A DNA stretch of 64,000 bases from Methanocella_A sp049676595 (GTDB lineage Archaea; Halobacteriota; Methanocellia; Methanocellales; Methanocellaceae). This document shows positions 16,349-24,940 of this stretch, piece after piece. Under the pieces are notes generated by a model. That model worked only from the letters and a program-made list of their open reading frames with translations, was not told where the DNA came from and searched no databases. Each line of letters opens with the position of its first letter. Position 1 is the first letter of the stretch. The position numbers and the translations under genes were made by a program. Location: NCBI RefSeq assembly GCF_049676595.1, contig NZ_CP187259.1:2914001-2978000 (forward strand), written 5' to 3'.

Positions 16349-17392
16349 TTGATCAGGGTGCTTGTGGTCGACGACTCGATCCTGATGCGGACGATCCTGA
16401 CGGACGTCATCAACGTGCCGGGCGAGATCGCCGTAATCGGAACGGCAAAAAATGGCATTGAAGCCGTCGAGATGATCAAGAAGCTGGCCCCGGACGTGGT
16501 CACCATGGACATCGAGATGCCCAAGATGGACGGCATCACCGCAGTCCGGACGATCATGAAGGAAAAGCCGACTCCAGTGATCATGCTCTCAGCTCTGACT
16601 CAGCAGGGCGCCAGGGAGACTATGACGGCGCTGTCGGCCGGAGCGTTCGACTTCGTACCCAAGCCTTCCGGATCAATATCGCTGGATATCGACAAGGTCA
16701 GAGAACCGCTGCTCGCGAAGATACGGGCGGCGTGCAGGGTGGACCGGGACAAGCTGCAGAGCAGCCCGACCGCGGACCTGCCAGAGAAACAAAAGCCCAA
16801 AAGGGCAAACGCTGTTAAGGCGAAGAAGCTGGTCGTGATCGGGTCCTCTACGGGAGGCCCGGGAGCGCTGGAGAGAGTGCTTACGCGACTCCCCGGCGAC
16901 CTGAAGGCAGGCATCTTAGTGGTCCAGCACATGCCGGCGGGGTTCACGAGATCGCTGGCCGAGAGACTCAACCGCATCTCCGAGATCGACATCAAGGAAG
17001 CGGAAGAAGGAGACACGATCCTGGAAGGAAGGGCCTTGATTGCGCCGGGTAACTATCACATGCTCATCAGAAAAGGCCTGAGCCAGCTAATCACGCTAAA
17101 CCAGGAGCCGCCCGTGCATGCGGTGCGGCCGGCGGTCGACATCACCATGAAGTCGGCGGCAAAGGTGTACGGTGATAACATCGTGGGCGTCATCCTGACC
17201 GGCATGGGCAGCGACGGTGCCTTCGGCCTTAAGGAAATCAAAGACATCGGAGGCCGCACTATCGCTTGCGACCAGAAGACTTCCGTGATCTTCGGCATGC
17301 CAAAGGCAGCCATAGAACTGGGGTGCGTGGACCGCGTCGTGCCCCTGGACGACATCGCGAATGAAATAGTCGGTATGCTAAGGGGGTACTGA
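16349..17392 (+). CDS. cheB: Chemotaxis methylesterase/glutamine deamidase CheB
   Basis: This 347-aa protein has a receiver domain (D54 in TMDIEMPKMDG, K105 in VPKPSG), a linker and the CheB catalytic domain. The catalytic triad is visible as Ser167 in GSSTGGPGAL, His194 in VQHMPAGFT and an Asp in GMGSDGAFGL. It removes methyl groups from chemoreceptors that CheR has methylated, giving adaptation. The start is TTG 16349, after GAGGTT. It ends three bases before cheA. Confidence 0.95.
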   Translation: MIRVLVVDDSILMRTILTDVINVPGEIAVIGTAKNGIEAVEMIKKLAPDVVTMDIEMPKMDGITAVRTIMKEKPTPVIMLSALTQQGARETMTALSAGAFDFVPKPSGSISLDIDKVREPLLAKIRAACRVDRDKLQSSPTADLPEKQKPKRANAVKAKKLVVIGSSTGGPGALERVLTRLPGDLKAGILVVQHMPAGFTRSLAERLNRISEIDIKEAEEGDTILEGRALIAPGNYHMLIRKGLSQLITLNQEPPVHAVRPAVDITMKSAAKVYGDNIVGVILTGMGSDGAFGLKEIKDIGGRTIACDQKTSVIFGMPKAAIELGCVDRVVPLDDIANEIVGMLRGY

Positions 17393-17395
17393 ACA

Positions 17396-19363
17396 ATGGA
17401 TATGTCTGCATACAGAGATATGTTCGTAAGCGAGGCGAGGGAGCACCTGCAGAACCTGAACAGTTCGCTGCTGGCGCTTGAGAAGTGCCCCACCGACGCT
17501 AACGTGATACAGGAGATCTTCCGATCGGCCCATACCCTCAAGGGTATGTCGGCGTCCATGAGCTTCAAAGAAATGGAGACGCTGTGCCACAGGACGGAGA
17601 ACCTCTTTGACAGGATCAGGAACGGGCAGCTGATGGCCGACTCTAAAGTCGTGACCGTGCTGTTCAAGTCGCTGGACACCCTGGAAGCGATGATCGACGC
17701 CATCGAGACCGGAGACTCAGGTAGCCTCGACGTGTCGGCCCTCGTAAAAGAGATCGAGAGCATGGACGTGAACAGCTGCGACTCCGAGCCCGCTGTGACA
17801 AAGCCGGCCCACGAAGCGCAGCCGGTAAACGCCGCTCCCGCCGCCGGAGATACGCCAGAGGTACAGTCCATGGCCATCCCGGCAGGCGCTGCCGCGGGCT
17901 CGAAAGAGTTCGAGGTCGTCGTGACCGTGGAAAAGTCCTGCGAGTTCAAGGGTATCCGGGCCTTCCTGGTCATCCAGCAGCTCTCGGAGATCGGCAAAGT
18001 CACGAGCACTGTCCCGGAGATCAAGGACCTCGAAGACGAGAAGTTCGGGCAGGAGTTCACAGTAATACTGCAGTCGGACAAGGCGGCGGAGGACGTCCAG
18101 AGGAAAGCGAGGAACGTCGCTGAGATCAGCGCCGTGAAGGTCACGGAGATCATCAGGAAGGACGCCGCCGGGGGGCCTGTCAAGCCCACGGCCAAGGATG
18201 GAACCAAAGCCATCCACAGCGTCCGCATCGACATCGATCGCCTGGACATCATCATGAACCTGGTCGGCGAGCTGGTGATCAGCAGAGGCCGGCTGTTCGA
18301 GATCAGCGGCAAGCAGGGTATTCACGAGCTGAACGAAACCCTCGGCATGGTCGACCGCTCTATCACAGACCTGCAGAACGAGGTCATGCGTATCCGCATG
18401 CTGCCGGTGGACCACGTGTTCAACCGGTTCCCCCGCATCGTCAGGGACATCAGCAAGAAAGAAGGGAAAGAGATCGAGTTCACCATCGAAGGCCAGGACA
18501 CAGAGCTGGACCGGACAGTGCTGGACGAGATCAGCGACCCGCTGAACCACCTCATCCGCAACGCCGTCGACCACGGCGTGGAAAAGCCGGAAGTCAGGGT
18601 TGCCCAGGGCAAGCCTGCTGTCGGCCACATTCAGCTCATCGCCCGGAGAGAGCGGAGCAACGTCATCATCGAGATCATCGACGATGGTAAAGGCATCGAC
18701 GTAGACCGGGTGAAAAAGAAGGCAGTAGATAAAGGCCTCATTACCCAGGCGCAGGCGGATGCCATGACCGAGGAAGAAGGGGTCATGCTCATCTTCAAGC
18801 CGGGCCTCTCGACCGCGGACAAGATCACCGAAGTCTCGGGCCGGGGCGTGGGCATGGACATCGTGAAGACCAAGGTTGAGAGCCTCGGCGGCACCGTCAA
18901 GATCGAGACCCGGCCTGGCAAGGGCACGAAGACGATTCTCAAGCTGCCTCCGACCATAGCCATTGTACAGGCTCTGCTGGTCAACGTGGGCAGCGAAAAG
19001 TACGCCATATCGATCACCAATGTCGTGGAAACTGAGTACGTGAAGAACACGGACATCAAGACCATCAGCGGCAACGAAGTCATCGTAATAAGAGATTCGA
19101 TCCTGCCGCTGTACAGGCTGTACAGGTACTTCGACGTGGAGGTCGACCCCTCGATCACCCGGCACACGGCTGTCGTGGTAGAGAAGGGTGAAGAAAAAGT
19201 AGCGCTGCTGGTGGACTCCATCGAGAGCCAGCAGGAAATCTTCGTCAAGCCGCTCGGCGGGCTGCTGCAGAGCATCAAGGGCTTCGAAGGCGTCACGATC
19301 ATGGGCAACGGCAGAGTCGTCCCCATTCTCGACGTGGCGACCATTACGGAGGTGAAAAAATGA
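17396..19363 (+). CDS. cheA: Chemotaxis histidine kinase CheA
   Basis: This 655-aa kinase has the full domain order. HPt holds phospho-His46 in SAHTLKGMSA. The P2-type region follows an Ala/Pro linker (about residues 160-250). The dimerisation region contains LVGELVISRGRL. The GHKL ATPase domain has the N box HLIRNAVDHGVE, G1 DDGKGID and G2 GRGVGMDIVKTKVE. A C-terminal CheW-like domain completes it (IVQALLVNVGSEKYAISI). It phosphorylates CheY and CheB in response to receptors. Its stop overlaps the cheC start (ATGA). No chemoreceptor or cheW gene lies in this window. Confidence 0.95.
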   Translation: MDMSAYRDMFVSEAREHLQNLNSSLLALEKCPTDANVIQEIFRSAHTLKGMSASMSFKEMETLCHRTENLFDRIRNGQLMADSKVVTVLFKSLDTLEAMIDAIETGDSGSLDVSALVKEIESMDVNSCDSEPAVTKPAHEAQPVNAAPAAGDTPEVQSMAIPAGAAAGSKEFEVVVTVEKSCEFKGIRAFLVIQQLSEIGKVTSTVPEIKDLEDEKFGQEFTVILQSDKAAEDVQRKARNVAEISAVKVTEIIRKDAAGGPVKPTAKDGTKAIHSVRIDIDRLDIIMNLVGELVISRGRLFEISGKQGIHELNETLGMVDRSITDLQNEVMRIRMLPVDHVFNRFPRIVRDISKKEGKEIEFTIEGQDTELDRTVLDEISDPLNHLIRNAVDHGVEKPEVRVAQGKPAVGHIQLIARRERSNVIIEIIDDGKGIDVDRVKKKAVDKGLITQAQADAMTEEEGVMLIFKPGLSTADKITEVSGRGVGMDIVKTKVESLGGTVKIETRPGKGTKTILKLPPTIAIVQALLVNVGSEKYAISITNVVETEYVKNTDIKTISGNEVIVIRDSILPLYRLYRYFDVEVDPSITRHTAVVVEKGEEKVALLVDSIESQQEIFVKPLGGLLQSIKGFEGVTIMGNGRVVPILDVATITEVKK

Positions 19364-19989
19364 ACGACATGACACAACTAAGCGAGTTCCAGATGGACTC
19401 CCTGAAGGAGCTGGGCAACATCGGCTCCGCACATGCAGCTACATCGCTGTCCATGATGGTCGGTCAGGACATTGACATGAGGGTACCGGAGATAGAGATC
19501 GCGCCGCTGGAGGCCATCAGCTCCCTGATAAACCCGGACGAGAGAGTCGTTGGAATTTACTTCCAGCTGATCGACGGTGACTCCAACAGCGACGGCCACA
19601 TCTACCTGCTCTTCCCTGAGCAGAGCGCGTACTCGATCTCTGACATGCTCATGTGCCAGGAAAAAGGCACCACCAAGGAGATCACTGACCTGGAAAAATC
19701 GGCCCTGATGGAAGTGGGGAACGTCCTGATATCGTCTTTCGGCGACGCGTCGGCAGAGCTGCTGGGCATCACCATGCTGCCTTCTACCCCGACCTACAGG
19801 TACGACATGGCCAGAAGCCTGATCGACGAAATTGTAACCGACTTAAGCAAGACTACTAAGAATGCCATCCTCTTCAAGACGGCGCTGACAAACGAAACCA
19901 ACAACGTAAACGGCTACCTGCTCTTGCTGCCGGAGCCGCAGACACTGGAGAACATGTTGACGCTGCTCGGGGCCAAGGTCAATGGCTGA
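19360..19989 (+). CDS. cheC: CheY-P phosphatase CheC
   Basis: This 209-aa protein carries two CheC phosphatase signatures: DSLKELGNIGSAHAATSLS near residue 8 and KSALMEVGNVLISSFGDASA near residue 108, each with the E-xx-N pair. CheC dephosphorylates CheY-P and binds CheD. It is translationally coupled to cheA by a 4-bp overlap and overlaps cheD by 8 bp, so all three should be made in balanced amounts. Confidence 0.93.
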   Translation: MNDMTQLSEFQMDSLKELGNIGSAHAATSLSMMVGQDIDMRVPEIEIAPLEAISSLINPDERVVGIYFQLIDGDSNSDGHIYLLFPEQSAYSISDMLMCQEKGTTKEITDLEKSALMEVGNVLISSFGDASAELLGITMLPSTPTYRYDMARSLIDEIVTDLSKTTKNAILFKTALTNETNNVNGYLLLLPEPQTLENMLTLLGAKVNG

Positions 19990-20476
19990 AGAAGAGATCA
20001 AAGTAGGCATGGGAGACATAGCGGTTGCCCAGAACCTGGGCACCCTGGCCATCATAGGGCTCGGGTCATGCGTAGGCGTGGCCCTCTATTACCCCAAGGG
20101 CCGGATTGGTGGATTAGCCCACATCATGCTGCCCGACAGCAGGCGCTCCAGGCCGGGCACGAACATGGAAAAGTACGCAGACGTAGGACTGCCGGTCATG
20201 CTCGATCGCATGAAAAAGCTGGGAGCGGAGCCCATGTGGATGACCGCCAGGCTCGTGGGCGGCGCCAGCATGTTCAAAGGCCCCAACGGCAACGGAGCGG
20301 GTGCTTTCAACATAGGCGAGAGCAATGTCGCAGCCTGCAGGGAATACTTGAAGAAGGAAAAGATCAGGATCGCAGGCGAAGAAGTCCTCGGCACCAAAGG
20401 CCGCACCATGCGCTTCGACCTGACGACAGGCAAGATTTCCGTCCGCTACGTGGATGGCGTCACGCTCGAGCTTTAG
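19982..20476 (+). CDS. cheD: Chemoreceptor glutamine deamidase CheD
   Basis: At 164 aa this is the normal CheD length. The catalytic Cys30 is in LGSCVGVALYY and His47 in GLAHIMLPDS; the conserved Thr is probably that in GRTMRFDL. CheD deamidates receptor Gln residues and, bound to CheC, stimulates CheY-P hydrolysis. It is the last gene of the operon; about 100 bp separate it from the next gene, which has its own promoter. Confidence 0.95.
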   Translation: MAEEEIKVGMGDIAVAQNLGTLAIIGLGSCVGVALYYPKGRIGGLAHIMLPDSRRSRPGTNMEKYADVGLPVMLDRMKKLGAEPMWMTARLVGGASMFKGPNGNGAGAFNIGESNVAACREYLKKEKIRIAGEEVLGTKGRTMRFDLTTGKISVRYVDGVTLEL

Positions 20477-20544
20477 ATTATACTCTTTATTACAACGTAC
20501 ATCCTTCGACAGGCTGGACATTATAATTTGGTATCACCCCAAAC

Positions 20545-20552
20545 TTTTATAT
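20545..20552 (+). promoter_or_regulatory. TATA box of the metal-transport regulator gene
   Basis: TTTTATAT is centred about 27 nt before ATG 20576. This predicts a leaderless transcript and decides the start of the next gene. Confidence 0.6.
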
Positions 20553-20575
20553 CCATAGCCGATTATTTTAAAACC

Positions 20576-21013
20576 ATGAAAGATATCGACGGGTACGAGC
20601 TGAGCCCCAAGAAAAATGAGCTGCTCAAATACCTGCTGAACTGGGACGGCGTGGTGAAGACCACGGACATCGCAGGCGAATTCGAGGTCGACCCGTCCAC
20701 GATCACCAAGATGATCGGCGAGCTGTCTACCACCGGGCTGATCGAGCACGTCCCCTACCACGGCGTCAGGCTCTCCGATACTGGCCGGGAGTATGCGGAC
20801 TTCCTCGTTCGGCGGCACCGCATCCTGGGCCTGATGCTGTCGCACTACGGGCTCACCCACGAAGAGGCGTGCGCCGAGGCCGCCAGGTTCGAGAGCTACG
20901 TGAGCAAAGAGACGATCGACCGCATCTGCGCTTCGCTGGGCCACCCGACGATGGGCCTCTGCGGGCGGATTAAGCACGATACGTGCTGCTGTTGCCCGAC
21001 CGACGACAGGTAG
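20576..21013 (+). CDS. DtxR/MntR-like metalloregulator with C-terminal cysteine cluster
   Basis: This protein of about 145 aa has a DtxR-type winged helix (LKYLLNWDGVVKTTDIAGEF, then VDPSTITKMIGELSTTGLIEHVPYHGVRLSDTG). A helical metal-binding/dimerisation domain follows, with the family motif FLVRRHRILGLMLSHYGLTHEEACAEAARFE and GHPTMGLCGR. The C-terminus is unusual: HDTCCCCPTDD, four adjacent cysteines. ATG 20576 fits the TATA box; an upstream GTG would add 16 residues. It heads the operon for an ECF cobalt/nickel transporter and probably senses Co2+/Ni2+ to repress uptake. Confidence 0.85.
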   Translation: MKDIDGYELSPKKNELLKYLLNWDGVVKTTDIAGEFEVDPSTITKMIGELSTTGLIEHVPYHGVRLSDTGREYADFLVRRHRILGLMLSHYGLTHEEACAEAARFESYVSKETIDRICASLGHPTMGLCGRIKHDTCCCCPTDDR

Positions 21014-21022
21014 GTGAGACCG

Positions 21023-21824
21023 ATGCCCAGCAACATTTCCGGGCACATCCCGGACCTCGACCTGATTACCTATTACAGCGAGAACAACCGCACCTTCTTC
21101 GCGAGGATAAGCCCGTGGACAAAAGCGATCATGCTTGTAGTCATCGTGCTCTTTATCACGCTGATCAAAAGCATGGCCCTGCTGACGTTGCTGTACGTAG
21201 CCGTACTGCTGGTCTACGCTGCCGCGGGACTGCCGTTGAAGAAGCTGTTCGCCTGGTATACGCTGCCGCTGATCTTCGTGCTATCTCTGGTCCTGCTCAT
21301 GATGTGGAACGTACCGGGGAATACCCTGCTCTCCTTCGGGGTGGCAGGATACGGCGTGACACTGACGGATAACGGCCTGCTGCTGGTCGCCCGGCTTGCG
21401 ATTAAAGCGCTGATCTCCGTGACCTTCTCGCTATTCTTCCTGATGACCACGAAGTACAACTACTTCTCGACGATGATCTACCGGGCCTTTCCGGCCCCCG
21501 TCGACCAGATCTTCCTGATGTCCTACCGCTTCCTCTTCATCACGCTGAAGATGGTCGACGCCATGATCAAGGCGCTCCGATCGAGAGGCAGCGGCCTGAT
21601 CTCGGGCATGGCAAGAGCAGGGTAAGCTATTCGCAGAGGTTTTTGCCCTGGTATTCATCCGCTCGTACGACCGGGCTGACCGGATTAACAAGGCCATGGA
21701 AAGCCGCGGCTACAGTGGTAAGTATATCGCAGTGACAAAACTACCGCCAATGAAGCTCGCTGACTATGGGTTCGTGCTGATTTCCGTGGCGGTAACCGCC
21801 TACCTCGCCTGGAGGGGCTTGTAG
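21023..21824 (+). CDS. cbiQ: ECF transporter T component CbiQ, frameshifted near 21,617
   Basis: The first 200 codons encode a CbiQ-type T component with membrane segments and ALRSRGSGLISGMAR, which is close to the conserved Ala-Arg-Gly coupling helix. The frame stops at TAA 21623. The rest of the protein continues one base out of phase from codon 21618: QGKLFAEVFALVFIRSYDRA, then the second coupling helix AMESRGYSG, ending at TAG 21822. Removing one G from AGAGCAGGGT would restore a normal protein of about 266 aa. This could be a real inactivating mutation, a +1 recoding site or a sequencing error. Start ATG 21023 follows GGTGA; TAG is joined directly to the cbiO ATG. Confidence 0.85.
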
Positions 21825-22772
21825 ATGACACTTTACAGATTCACCAATGAACAACATGTAGCCTGCCCGAAGGCAGGCCAGGAGCTGATCCACGTAGACT
21901 GCGTGAGCCACACTTATCCCGACGGCAGCGTGGGCATCCACCAGATGTGCTTCCACGTCCACCCCGGGGAGATCGTCGGCCTCTGCGGGGCTAACGGCTC
22001 CGGCAAGTCGACGCTGATCGAGCACCTGAACGGGCTGCTCGAGCCTTCGGAAGGCAGGATTGCAGTGCTCGGGGCGGAGATGAAGGGCAGGCGCAAGGAC
22101 ATCTGGAAAAACGTTGGCATCGTCTTCCAGCGATCGGATGACCAGCTGTTCGCGCCTACAGTGCTGGACGATGTCATGTTCGGGCCGGTCAACATGGGCC
22201 TGAGTATCGATGCCGCAAGGAAGGCCGCCGAAGAAGCCCTAAACATGGTAGGAGCCATGCACCTGGCCCAGAAGATGCCTAACTACCTCTCGGGAGGGCA
22301 AAAGCGCCTGGTCTGCATTGCAGGCGTCCTGGCTATGAAGCCGAAAGTGATCGCCATGGACGAGCCGACCTCAGACCTCGATCCGCAGCATGCCGAGATC
22401 GTCGAGCAGATCATCCGGGACTTGAGGAGCAAGCACGACATTAGCGTGGTTATAGCGACGCATGATATGGACATGGCCGCCAGGCTGTGCGATCGCATCT
22501 GCGTCGTCAAAGGCGGCTCCATCATCGCAGATGGAACGCCGGCGGACGTGTTCTACGACGAGCCCACACTGGTGGAATCGGGCCTGAAGAAGCCCCGGGT
22601 GGCCGAGACTTACGAGGCGATATGCAGGGTCACGGGTACTTCGCCGTGCAACAGGCCGATTACACCGGAGGAGCTGGCCCTGTGCGTAGAGGAAATTATG
22701 AAAGAGAAGCTGAAAGCAAATTTGGGGGATACCCAAAATAAGTCTCAGGATACTATTACCGGAGGGATCTAA
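21825..22772 (+). CDS. cbiO: ECF transporter ATPase CbiO
   Basis: This 315-aa ABC ATPase has Walker A GANGSGKSTL, Q-loop VFQRSDDQLF, the ABC signature LSGGQKRLV, Walker B VIAMDEPTSDLD and switch His in IATHDMDMA. It energises uptake of Co2+ or Ni2+ with CbiQ and CbiM. The first 24 residues (MTLYRFTNEQHVACPKAGQE) are an extra extension before the ABC fold, and the C-terminal tail of about 45 aa has two Cys (TYEAICRVTGTSPC and ALCVEEI). It overlaps the downstream gene by TAATG. Ni and Co are needed for methanogen cofactors F430 and cobamides. Confidence 0.93.
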   Translation: MTLYRFTNEQHVACPKAGQELIHVDCVSHTYPDGSVGIHQMCFHVHPGEIVGLCGANGSGKSTLIEHLNGLLEPSEGRIAVLGAEMKGRRKDIWKNVGIVFQRSDDQLFAPTVLDDVMFGPVNMGLSIDAARKAAEEALNMVGAMHLAQKMPNYLSGGQKRLVCIAGVLAMKPKVIAMDEPTSDLDPQHAEIVEQIIRDLRSKHDISVVIATHDMDMAARLCDRICVVKGGSIIADGTPADVFYDEPTLVESGLKKPRVAETYEAICRVTGTSPCNRPITPEELALCVEEIMKEKLKANLGDTQNKSQDTITGGI

Positions 22773-23434
22773 TGGCACACATACACTTAGAGGACGGCTC
22801 ATTCTACCTGCAGTGGGTCCTCATATGGACGATCGTAGCGCTGGTCATTATAGGCATCTGCGTGTTCTGGCTGCGCAACGTGAGAAAGATGGACAGCCGG
22901 CTGATGACGCTGGCGGCCCTGTGTACCGCTGCGGCCTTTGCCGTCTTCCAGATCGAGATACCGGTCTTCGGCGGAGTCCACCTGAGCCTGACCCCGCTGA
23001 TCGGCATTCTGGCAGGCCCCGCCGTCGGCGGCGTCATCGTCCTCATCGTCAACGTGTTCTCGGCAGCCATAGGACATGGGGGCTGGGGCATCATAGGAGC
23101 CAACGCCATCGTCAACATGGCCGAGATCGTGGGCGCCTTTTTCATCTATACATGGCTGTCGCGCAGCATGAAGATGAAGGCGTTATACTCGGCGGGCATC
23201 GCCACTTTCGTGGGGCTGTTCCTCGGCAACGCAGCCATGATCGGGATCATCCTGGTCTCAGGTATCCAGGGTAAAGACGTAGTACTGGCCGAGCTCTCGC
23301 TCGTCGCGGCCGCCAACCTTGTCATGGCGATAATAGAGGCGTTTGTCACCGCGTACATCGTTGCATACATTCAGAAGGTCAGGCCAGACATGCTGGGCGC
23401 CAGAAAGCAGGAGAGCATACAAAAGCCCCAGTAA
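22772..23434 (+). CDS. cbiM: ECF transporter substrate-binding membrane component, CbiM/NikM family
   Basis: This 220-aa membrane protein has six to seven hydrophobic segments. The start MAHIHLEDGSF has early His residues and a DG, corresponding to the metal-coordinating N-terminus (MHIPDG) of CbiM/NikM. Characteristic segments are FQIEIPVFGGVHLSLTPLIG and IGHGGWGIIGANAIVNM. It should bind Co2+ or Ni2+ directly. No CbiN or CbiL gene follows, so the set is a regulator plus Q, O and M. The insertion of residues at the N-terminus relative to canonical CbiM makes the metal preference unsure. Confidence 0.88.
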   Translation: MAHIHLEDGSFYLQWVLIWTIVALVIIGICVFWLRNVRKMDSRLMTLAALCTAAAFAVFQIEIPVFGGVHLSLTPLIGILAGPAVGGVIVLIVNVFSAAIGHGGWGIIGANAIVNMAEIVGAFFIYTWLSRSMKMKALYSAGIATFVGLFLGNAAMIGIILVSGIQGKDVVLAELSLVAAANLVMAIIEAFVTAYIVAYIQKVRPDMLGARKQESIQKPQ

Positions 23435-23566
23435 TCCAGCGATCTAGTGGTAAAAGCCCTATATTTTTAACTTTTTTCCAGATAAGGCATAAAAAGGTAC
23501 GGGAGAACAGATCGGTAGCCGGGTGTTTAGCCCATAGCAGGCGTCCGGCTTTTCGGTCGTGCCCCG

Positions 23567-24103
23567 ATGGAAGCCAGGAAAATTTTAATCATCGCCATTG
23601 GCGTAATCGTAGTGGTAGCTTTTGTTGTAATAGCGACAAATGCCTTAAAAGGAGCAGATAACAGCCCGACAGTCGATGCCGTGCCAGCAATAACGGCCAC
23701 CCCCGAGCCGACACCTGAAGTAACGCCCGAGCCTACAGATGAGGCAACTCCCACCCTGGGTCCGGCGACAAACAAAGACGGCCCCTTCAACATGCACGCA
23801 TCTCTGAACCAGACAGACGAGGAATGCCTGATCACCCTCCGGCTGCTGAAAGACTCGCCGGCGGTAGAGGTGGATAAGCTCATGATCAACATGGAAGCAG
23901 GGGGCCGGGAATTCAGGAACGTCTGGGAGCCGAAGCCCATGGACTGGTGCAACGCGGATAACGACACCGTGATCGAAACCGACGAGATCATCGCCACCAT
24001 CATCGATACAGCTGCGCTCGATGTCCCGCAGGGACTGCCCGTGACAATCACGCTGTTCAAGGAAGGATTGAGGCTACAGGAACTGATAGTGCTGCCATCG
24101 TGA
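23567..24103 (+). CDS. Membrane-anchored, Thr/Pro-stalked surface protein, pilin-like domain (paralogue 1)
   Basis: This 178-aa protein has a short basic start (MEARK), one hydrophobic segment (ILIIAIGVIVVVAFVVIATN), then a stalk of TPEPTPEVTPEPT repeats and a domain of about 110 aa. The domain has a pattern seen in archaeal pilin-type C-terminal domains: ITLRLLKDSPAVEVDKLMIN, then DWCNADNDTVIETDEIIATI and PVTITLFKEG. It is an anchored exterior protein of unknown function. It is followed by a close paralogue at 24211; the most conserved block is GPFNMHA and KPMDWCNADNDT, with a single invariant Cys. Confidence 0.75.
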   Translation: MEARKILIIAIGVIVVVAFVVIATNALKGADNSPTVDAVPAITATPEPTPEVTPEPTDEATPTLGPATNKDGPFNMHASLNQTDEECLITLRLLKDSPAVEVDKLMINMEAGGREFRNVWEPKPMDWCNADNDTVIETDEIIATIIDTAALDVPQGLPVTITLFKEGLRLQELIVLPS

Positions 24104-24210
24104 CCTCTGCAGGTTGACCTTTTGTGACACAAGGCTTAAAAAAGATGATCGACCATTGATCAATTATCTGAAGATCTGTTTTGCTTTAGACGGGATATGG
24201 TCGTGACTAG

Positions 24211-24918
24211 ATGGAAAAGGTAAAGCCACGGAAGGAAAGGAAAGCGCTGCCCGCAGAGAAGAAAAAGCCACTGCTTGCCGATATTCGATCGCTGGCGGAC
24301 AGGAAGCCCCGCAGAGCGGAAACGAGAAGCCCCCTGGAGGGCAGGAAGAAAAAAGCGCCGACCGATGTGAGAAAGATCATCATAGCAGCCCTCGGCATCA
24401 TCTTACTGACACTTATCGTGGTAATCGCTGCTACCGCAGGGTTTAATGCCTTGAAAGGCAACGCGGCGGGCAGCCCAACCCCCGTGTCGACAGCCATCCC
24501 CGAGCCGACGCCCGAAGCTACGCCTGAGCCCACGGCTACCCCTGAGCCGACCCAGGTGACTACCCCGACCCCCGGGCCCGTGATGAGTAACGACGGCCCG
24601 TTTAACATGCACGCGACCCTTACCGCGTCGGACGGAAAGTGCCTGATCACCCTGCAGCTCCTGAAAAGCTCAGCTCCCGTCGACATCGGCAAAGTGACGA
24701 TAGACATGGTATGCGAGGGCAACGTGTTCAGGAATGTCTGGACCCCGAAGCCCATGGACTGGTGCAACGCGGACAACGATACGCTGCTCGAGAAAGAGGA
24801 GATCATCGCCACCATCATCGATACGTCGGCTAAAAGCATACCGCAGGGGAAGCCCCTGACGATCACGGTGCTCAAGGAAGGAGAGAAACTGCAGGAGGTT
24901 ACGGTGCTGCCGTCATAG
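24211..24918 (+). CDS. Membrane-anchored, Thr/Pro-stalked surface protein (paralogue 2)
   Basis: This 235-aa paralogue of the preceding protein differs by a cytoplasmic tail of about 55 aa that is extremely rich in Lys/Arg (RKERKALPAEKKKPLLADI). One membrane segment, a TPEPTPEATPEPTATPEPT stalk and the same exterior domain follow: GPFNMHATL, KPMDWCNADNDT, IPQGKPLTITVLKEG. The basic tail could bind nucleic acid or acidic lipids, or it may be a topology signal. It lies 107 bp after paralogue 1 in the same direction. Recent tandem duplication followed by tail gain is the simplest history. Confidence 0.75.
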   Translation: MEKVKPRKERKALPAEKKKPLLADIRSLADRKPRRAETRSPLEGRKKKAPTDVRKIIIAALGIILLTLIVVIAATAGFNALKGNAAGSPTPVSTAIPEPTPEATPEPTATPEPTQVTTPTPGPVMSNDGPFNMHATLTASDGKCLITLQLLKSSAPVDIGKVTIDMVCEGNVFRNVWTPKPMDWCNADNDTLLEKEEIIATIIDTSAKSIPQGKPLTITVLKEGEKLQEVTVLPS

Positions 24919-24940
24919 ACGGCAGTCCGTCATAGACGGA

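Noticed and set aside
17717..19432. Minus-strand 571-codon frame
   Set aside because: Antisense shadow of cheA, rich in Asp/His/Val from GC-biased third positions.
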